Assembly (NCBI RefSeq): GCF_003344045.1
Contig: NZ_QFWX01000003.1
Coordinates: 1-64,000, forward strand
Length of the DNA stretch: 64,000 nt
DNA from: Marinobacter vulgaris
GTDB taxonomy: Bacteria > Pseudomonadota > Gammaproteobacteria > Pseudomonadales > Oleiphilaceae
Direction: 5' to 3'
Part shown: one piece after another, positions 60,686-64,000 of the stretch
Numbering within the stretch: the stretch's first letter is position 1
Layout: each line of letters starts with the position of its first letter
Program-made: the position numbers and the translations under genes
The notes under the pieces: model-generated
Database searches by the model: none
Told to the model about the DNA's origin: nothing
Seen by the model: the letters and a program-made list of their open reading frames with translations, nothing else

Positions 60686-62716
60686 GTGAACCAGCTTATC
60701 AAGCCTGCAGTGTCGTTGATGAACCGGCTGCCGATGTTCTACAAGTTCAGCCTGATCAGCGTCCTGTTTCTGCTGCCTATTGTTGCCCTTTCCTGGCTCG
60801 TGATCAGTGAGCTGAACCGGTCAGTGGATACCATGACCCGGGGTGTTGAAGGCCTTGAGCAGCTCGAGAAGGTGGATGCGCTTCTCCAGGCGTCCTTCGA
60901 ATACCGTGATTTCCGGGCTCCAGGCAAGATCAAGGACGACAGCGAACTGCTCTCCCGGTCCGAAGCAACAGCAGAGCGGATTGACAGTCTTCTTGAAGCG
61001 CTCGCCGGGGCGGATGCACGGTTCGACACATCCGGCAACTGGGCTGAGCAGGTTGCTCTGCTGCGGGACGAATGGCAGCAGCTCAGATCTGCGGACAGCT
61101 ACCTTGGTAATATCGACCCTCAGTTCAAGTACTATCAGGAATTCGTCCAGAAAGTCAGAGCCATGCTCTCTGCCACCATTGAAATTTCCGGTCTCGGCCA
61201 GGACGCTTCACGGGAAAACCTGCTGCTGCTCGGGCTTGTGCGGGAGGCCCTGCCGGATGCCGAGAGCATGATCGGGCGGGCCCGCTCCTTCGGGATCTAC
61301 GCACTGGTTGAAGGGCAGGTCGGCTATGGGCTTAGTGACGCGCTGAATGAAATCTACGACGCACTCACCAATCGTTCCTCACTGCTTGGCTCCTCGCTTT
61401 CGGTAGCTCTCGATACATCGCCGGGGTTGGCGGACAATACCGGTAATGCCATTAAAGGTATCGAGAGCAGCCTGATGGATATTCGGGATGAGCTTGATGT
61501 CAATGTCATCACCCCCATGCGTCTGGAGCTGCCATGGCAGGATTTTAACCGTTCCGTCGAGAACGAACTCGTTCATTACGATGCCCTCACGGCGGGCATT
61601 TTTGATGTCGTCAGCGCTAACCTGAACGCGCGCCTGGACGGCGAGATTCAGCAGCGGCAGTTCATTATTGTTGCTCTTGTTACCGTTCTGCTGGTGGTGG
61701 TCTATCTCTATATCGGCTTCTTCATATCAGTTCGCACGGCAATCAACCGGTTCAGTCAGGCGGCCCGTACTGTGGCGGCGGGCGACATGACAGCCCATAT
61801 AGATCTGGATAACCGTGATGAACTGGGTGAACTGACCACAGAGTTCAACAGCATGACAGCCCGGATCGCAGAGCTGATTCGATCCGTCAGCAGTACCACA
61901 ACGGATGTCGATCGCCAGGCAACCCGGGTCAATGAGACGGCCGCCGCCAACAGTGAAGCAGTGGCGCGTCAGATGGAGGAATCCGGCCAGATCAACGAAG
62001 CCATGAGCCAGATGGTGGAAGCGGTTAACGAGGTGACAGAAAGCGCTCACAGGGTGTCCGACAGTGCCGGTACGGCAGAGGAGGATACCGAGAAAGGACG
62101 GAAAGTGGTGGCGGATACTGTTGAGACCATTAACCGTCTCGCCACCGAAATTTCGGGCGCGGTCGAGGTGATTAATCGGGTCAACGCTGACAGCGATAAC
62201 ATCAGCCAGGTGTTGGTGGAAATCAAGGCGATTGCGGAACAGACCAACCTGCTGGCGCTGAATGCTGCCATAGAAGCAGCACGTGCCGGGGAGCAGGGTC
62301 GTGGTTTCGCGGTCGTTGCAGACGAGGTGCGTTCACTGTCTCAGCGCACTCACAAGTCTACGGAAGAAATCGAGGGCATGATTTCTCGTCTGCAAAATGG
62401 CGTTAAAGACGCGGTAGCAGCCATGACCAACAGCCATGAGGTAACCGAGACCACAGTCAGGAAATCGTCAGAAGTCACGGAAGCACTGGACCGGATTGCG
62501 CAGGGCATTTCCACCATCGTGGATATGAGCCACCAGATTGCCCAGGCCGCCGAGGAGCAGTCTGCAGTCGCGAAGAACGTGAACACCAACGTTGAGCAGA
62601 TCAGCGTGCTGGGCCGTAAAACCGCGGGTAACGCCGAAGAGACCCTGGCTTCTTCCCGCGAAATGTCCCAACTGACTGCTTCGCTGCAGCGGCTTGTGGA
62701 AGCCTTCAGGGTCTGA
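60686..62716 (+). CDS. Methyl-accepting chemotaxis protein
   Basis: 676 residues from GTG 60686, which has GGGAG 5-6 bases upstream; a GTG 12 bases earlier is less well placed. TM1 is [20 protein letters not shown] (about 22-42), then a periplasmic sensor of about 280 helical residues, TM2 [20 protein letters not shown] (about 327-347), HAMP ([18 protein letters not shown], to about 402) and a signalling domain with the hairpin tip [20 protein letters not shown] (near 520). It ends ...[10 protein letters not shown], without the NWETF-type CheR pentapeptide. A FliA promoter precedes it. Ligand unknown. Confidence 0.95.
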   Translation: MNQLIKPAVSLMNRLPMFYKFSLISVLFLLPIVALSWLVISELNRSVDTMTRGVEGLEQLEKVDALLQASFEYRDFRAPGKIKDDSELLSRSEATAERIDSLLEALAGADARFDTSGNWAEQVALLRDEWQQLRSADSYLGNIDPQFKYYQEFVQKVRAMLSATIEISGLGQDASRENLLLLGLVREALPDAESMIGRARSFGIYALVEGQVGYGLSDALNEIYDALTNRSSLLGSSLSVALDTSPGLADNTGNAIKGIESSLMDIRDELDVNVITPMRLELPWQDFNRSVENELVHYDALTAGIFDVVSANLNARLDGEIQQRQFIIVALVTVLLVVVYLYIGFFISVRTAINRFSQAARTVAAGDMTAHIDLDNRDELGELTTEFNSMTARIAELIRSVSSTTTDVDRQATRVNETAAANSEAVARQMEESGQINEAMSQMVEAVNEVTESAHRVSDSAGTAEEDTEKGRKVVADTVETINRLATEISGAVEVINRVNADSDNISQVLVEIKAIAEQTNLLALNAAIEAARAGEQGRGFAVVADEVRSLSQRTHKSTEEIEGMISRLQNGVKDAVAAMTNSHEVTETTVRKSSEVTEALDRIAQGISTIVDMSHQIAQAAEEQSAVAKNVNTNVEQISVLGRKTAGNAEETLASSREMSQLTASLQRLVEAFRV

Positions 62717-62724
62717 AACACGCC

Positions 62725-62746
62725 GGGCCTCCGGAACCGGAGGCCC
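62725..62746. terminator. GC hairpin between convergent genes (possible terminator)
   Basis: A perfect 10-bp stem (GGGCCTCCGG / CCGGAGGCCC) with a two-base loop lies between the chemotaxis gene and the cobalamin adenosyltransferase gene. No T-run follows on either strand, so it is at most a Rho-assisted or mRNA-protecting hairpin. Confidence 0.5.
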
Positions 62747-62757
62747 GGGTTACAGGC

Positions 62758-63315
62758 TCACAGGCCTGATTTTTTCTGTTCCCACAAAATCTCTTCCCCG
62801 TCATTGCGCCTGGCCAGACTGCGGGCAAACACGAATAACAGATCAGACAGCCGGTTCAGGTAATGCCTGGCGTCGGTATTGATGGAATCCTCATGGCTCA
62901 GGGCCACAACCACGCGCTCGGCCCGGCGGCATACCGCGCGGGCCATATGGCACTGGGCCGCGGCGGGAGAGCCGCCGGGAAGGACAAAGTTCTTCAGCGG
63001 AGGCAGGTTTTCATTGTGGGTGTCCAGAGTCTGTTCCAGCCATTCGATGTGGTTGTCGCCGATGACCTTACTGCCGGGAATGGCAAACTCGCCCCCCAGA
63101 TCGAACAGGTGATGCTGGATCCGGCGCAGATTGTCCACCAGTTCATCGTTGCTATCCAGGCACTCAATCAGAAGCCCGATGTGACAGTTCAGCTCATCAG
63201 CGGTACCCATTGCTTCCACCCGCTGGGCATTCTTGGCAATGCGATTGCCGTCTGCCAGTCCGGTAGATCCGTCGTCTCCGGTACGTGTGTAGATTTTGGA
63301 AAGGCGATTGCCCAT
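62758..63315 (-). CDS. Cob(I)yrinic acid a,c-diamide adenosyltransferase, PduO type
   Basis: 185 residues. It transfers adenosyl from ATP to cob(I)alamin to make coenzyme B12. The PduO signature is at the N-terminus (SKIYTRTGDDGSTGLADG), with VEAMGTADELNCHIGLL and the C-terminal RRAERVVVAL ... LNRLSDLLFVFARSL. It overlaps the panE-like gene by one base. No cobalamin synthesis gene or B12 riboswitch is visible in the window. Confidence 0.95.
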   Translation of the reverse strand: MGNRLSKIYTRTGDDGSTGLADGNRIAKNAQRVEAMGTADELNCHIGLLIECLDSNDELVDNLRRIQHHLFDLGGEFAIPGSKVIGDNHIEWLEQTLDTHNENLPPLKNFVLPGGSPAAAQCHMARAVCRRAERVVVALSHEDSINTDARHYLNRLSDLLFVFARSLARRNDGEEILWEQKKSGL

Positions 63316-64000
63316 CAGGATACTCCCGGCTTGATGTGGTTGGTTGAACTTCCGGCCTTTGCACCAGCCGACAGTTGTTTTACCCGTTCTGTCAGCATTT
63401 GGTTCACCGGCACTTCAATTCCATGATCTTGTCCCCGGCGCGCAATATAGCCATTGATGAACTCTATCTCGGTGGTCCGGCCCTGTTGCCGGTCGCCCAG
63501 CATGGATGATGTGTTCTGCGCCGTGCGTCGGGCAACCGTTTCGATGCGCTCACGGATTGTGTCGGGAGCCAATGGCTGACAGTCTTCAGCACAGAGGACC
63601 GCCGCGATTTCGGCACACAGGCCATCTATGTGCTCCAGATAAAACCGATGGTTGAGGATGTCGCCATTGCGGCAATTGAGAATGGCGGTAAAGGCGTTGA
63701 TACCGGCATTGATCACCAGTTTGTTCCACAGCCTCTGATAAATGCTGGCTTCGCTATGGACCGTCAGGCCACTGCTCGCCAGGGCCCGCACCACGGCGTC
63801 CAGTAACGGTCTTGCACTGTCTGTGAGCGCGCCGATCCAGGTTTCCCCCCTGCCAGCATGAACGGTTTGGCCCGGCTCCGGTCGATTGGCGCCCTCGGTG
63901 GTGCTGGCGGCAAGAATCGGTCTGCGCGGCCAGCGTTCAGCGACTGCCTGCTGGCTTCCCATGCCGTTCTGGAAAAGCACGAGGGGGGTGCCCGAGGGTA
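63315..64000 (-). CDS. 2-dehydropantoate 2-reductase family protein (partial, 5' end beyond the window)
   Basis: 228 codons of the C-terminal part are present; the frame continues past the right edge (PSGTPLVLFQNGMG), so the NADP-binding N-terminus is outside. Family stretches are LVLFQNGMGSQ, the catalytic Lys region LWNKLVINAGINAFTAIL, and TEIEFINGYIARRGQDHGIEVPVNQ. It probably reduces ketopantoate for CoA synthesis (panE), although paralogues with other substrates exist. Cotranscribed with the adenosyltransferase, overlapping by one base. Confidence 0.9.
   Translation of the reverse strand, partial: PSGTPLVLFQNGMGSQQAVAERWPRRPILAASTTEGANRPEPGQTVHAGRGETWIGALTDSARPLLDAVVRALASSGLTVHSEASIYQRLWNKLVINAGINAFTAILNCRNGDILNHRFYLEHIDGLCAEIAAVLCAEDCQPLAPDTIRERIETVARRTAQNTSSMLGDRQQGRTTEIEFINGYIARRGQDHGIEVPVNQMLTERVKQLSAGAKAGSSTNHIKPGVS

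Noticed and set aside
63315..64000. The panE-like gene as a truncated pseudogene.
   Set aside because: The frame runs open past the window edge with family sequence, so the missing N-terminus is only the cut of the window.

Overview
The window is ordinary-looking, gene-dense chromosome from a GC-rich marine-type gammaproteobacterium. Gene content and order point to Marinobacter or a close relative; this is inference from protein style and synteny, with no rRNA gene in the window to confirm it. Supporting signs are the rnfABCDGE-nth operon, the ispD-ispF-truD-surE-pcm-nlpD-rpoS string shared with pseudomonads, the DUF4212 plus SLC5-type symporter pair, DUF294, DUF1631 and DUF3080 proteins, and the mtnBDC methionine-salvage set. 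No rRNA, tRNA, insertion sequence, prophage, CRISPR array or integrase was seen. No gap between genes exceeds 300 bases; the longest are about 210-250 bases (8637-8843, 34223-34461, 46138-46385, 56451-56674) and each is described below.

Layout. Bases 84-11488 (all minus strand) form a solute-uptake and signalling block. In transcription order it holds a cNMP/CBS/DUF294 protein, a DnaQ-like exonuclease, DUF4212 plus a sodium/solute symporter, a 168-residue unknown membrane protein, a giant symporter-histidine kinase-receiver hybrid, a receiver-TPR protein and a small soluble histidine kinase. Genes of this type accompany acetate or short-chain carboxylate uptake in Vibrio and Pseudomonas (the CrbS/MxtR theme). 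Bases 11672-15512 (plus) hold an Smr nuclease-like protein, a tiny repeat lipoprotein, mtnB-mtnD-mtnC and a DUF3080 lipoprotein. Bases 15528-18346 (minus) hold an orphan GspE/PilB ATPase, DUF2069 and wrbA. Bases 18480-36555 are a long plus-strand housekeeping run: a TlpA-like lipoprotein, dnaE, accA, tilS, pyrG, kdsA, eno, ftsB, ispD, ispF, truD, surE, pcm, a DUF368 transporter, nlpD and rpoS. Bases 36639-44874 (minus) are nth, rnfEGDCBA and metG. Bases 45037-48921 (plus) are mrp/apbC, dcd, yjaG-like and avtA. Bases 48933-51593 (minus) are DUF3108, purN and purM. Bases 51792-55596 (plus) are DUF2066, a CDP-alcohol phosphatidyltransferase, hda, an orphan ParA and yqcC. nadC (minus) is divergent from a DUF1631 gene. 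Then come ampD-ampE and a methyl-accepting chemotaxis gene (plus), and finally a PduO-type cobalamin adenosyltransferase and a panE-type reductase cut by the right edge (minus).

Most unusual signals. (1) Two intergenic elements, before eno and before dcd, share one architecture: a long outer stem whose internal mismatches are all G-U wobbles, enclosing two small hairpins that present AUGGAU/AUGGAC loops. This looks like a dispersed structured-RNA repeat carrying CsrA/RsmA-type binding sites. (2) The eno leader can pair CUCC either with the element's left arm or with the GGAG just upstream of the start codon. (3) A strong terminator sits directly in front of the ribosome-binding site of the gene leading the hybrid-kinase cistrons, suggesting attenuated read-through from the symporter. 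(4) The rpoS leader shows an AACAAUAACAAC tract in the loop of a 7-bp stem, resembling an Hfq (ARN)n site. (5) A close match to a FliA (sigma-28) promoter precedes the chemotaxis receptor.
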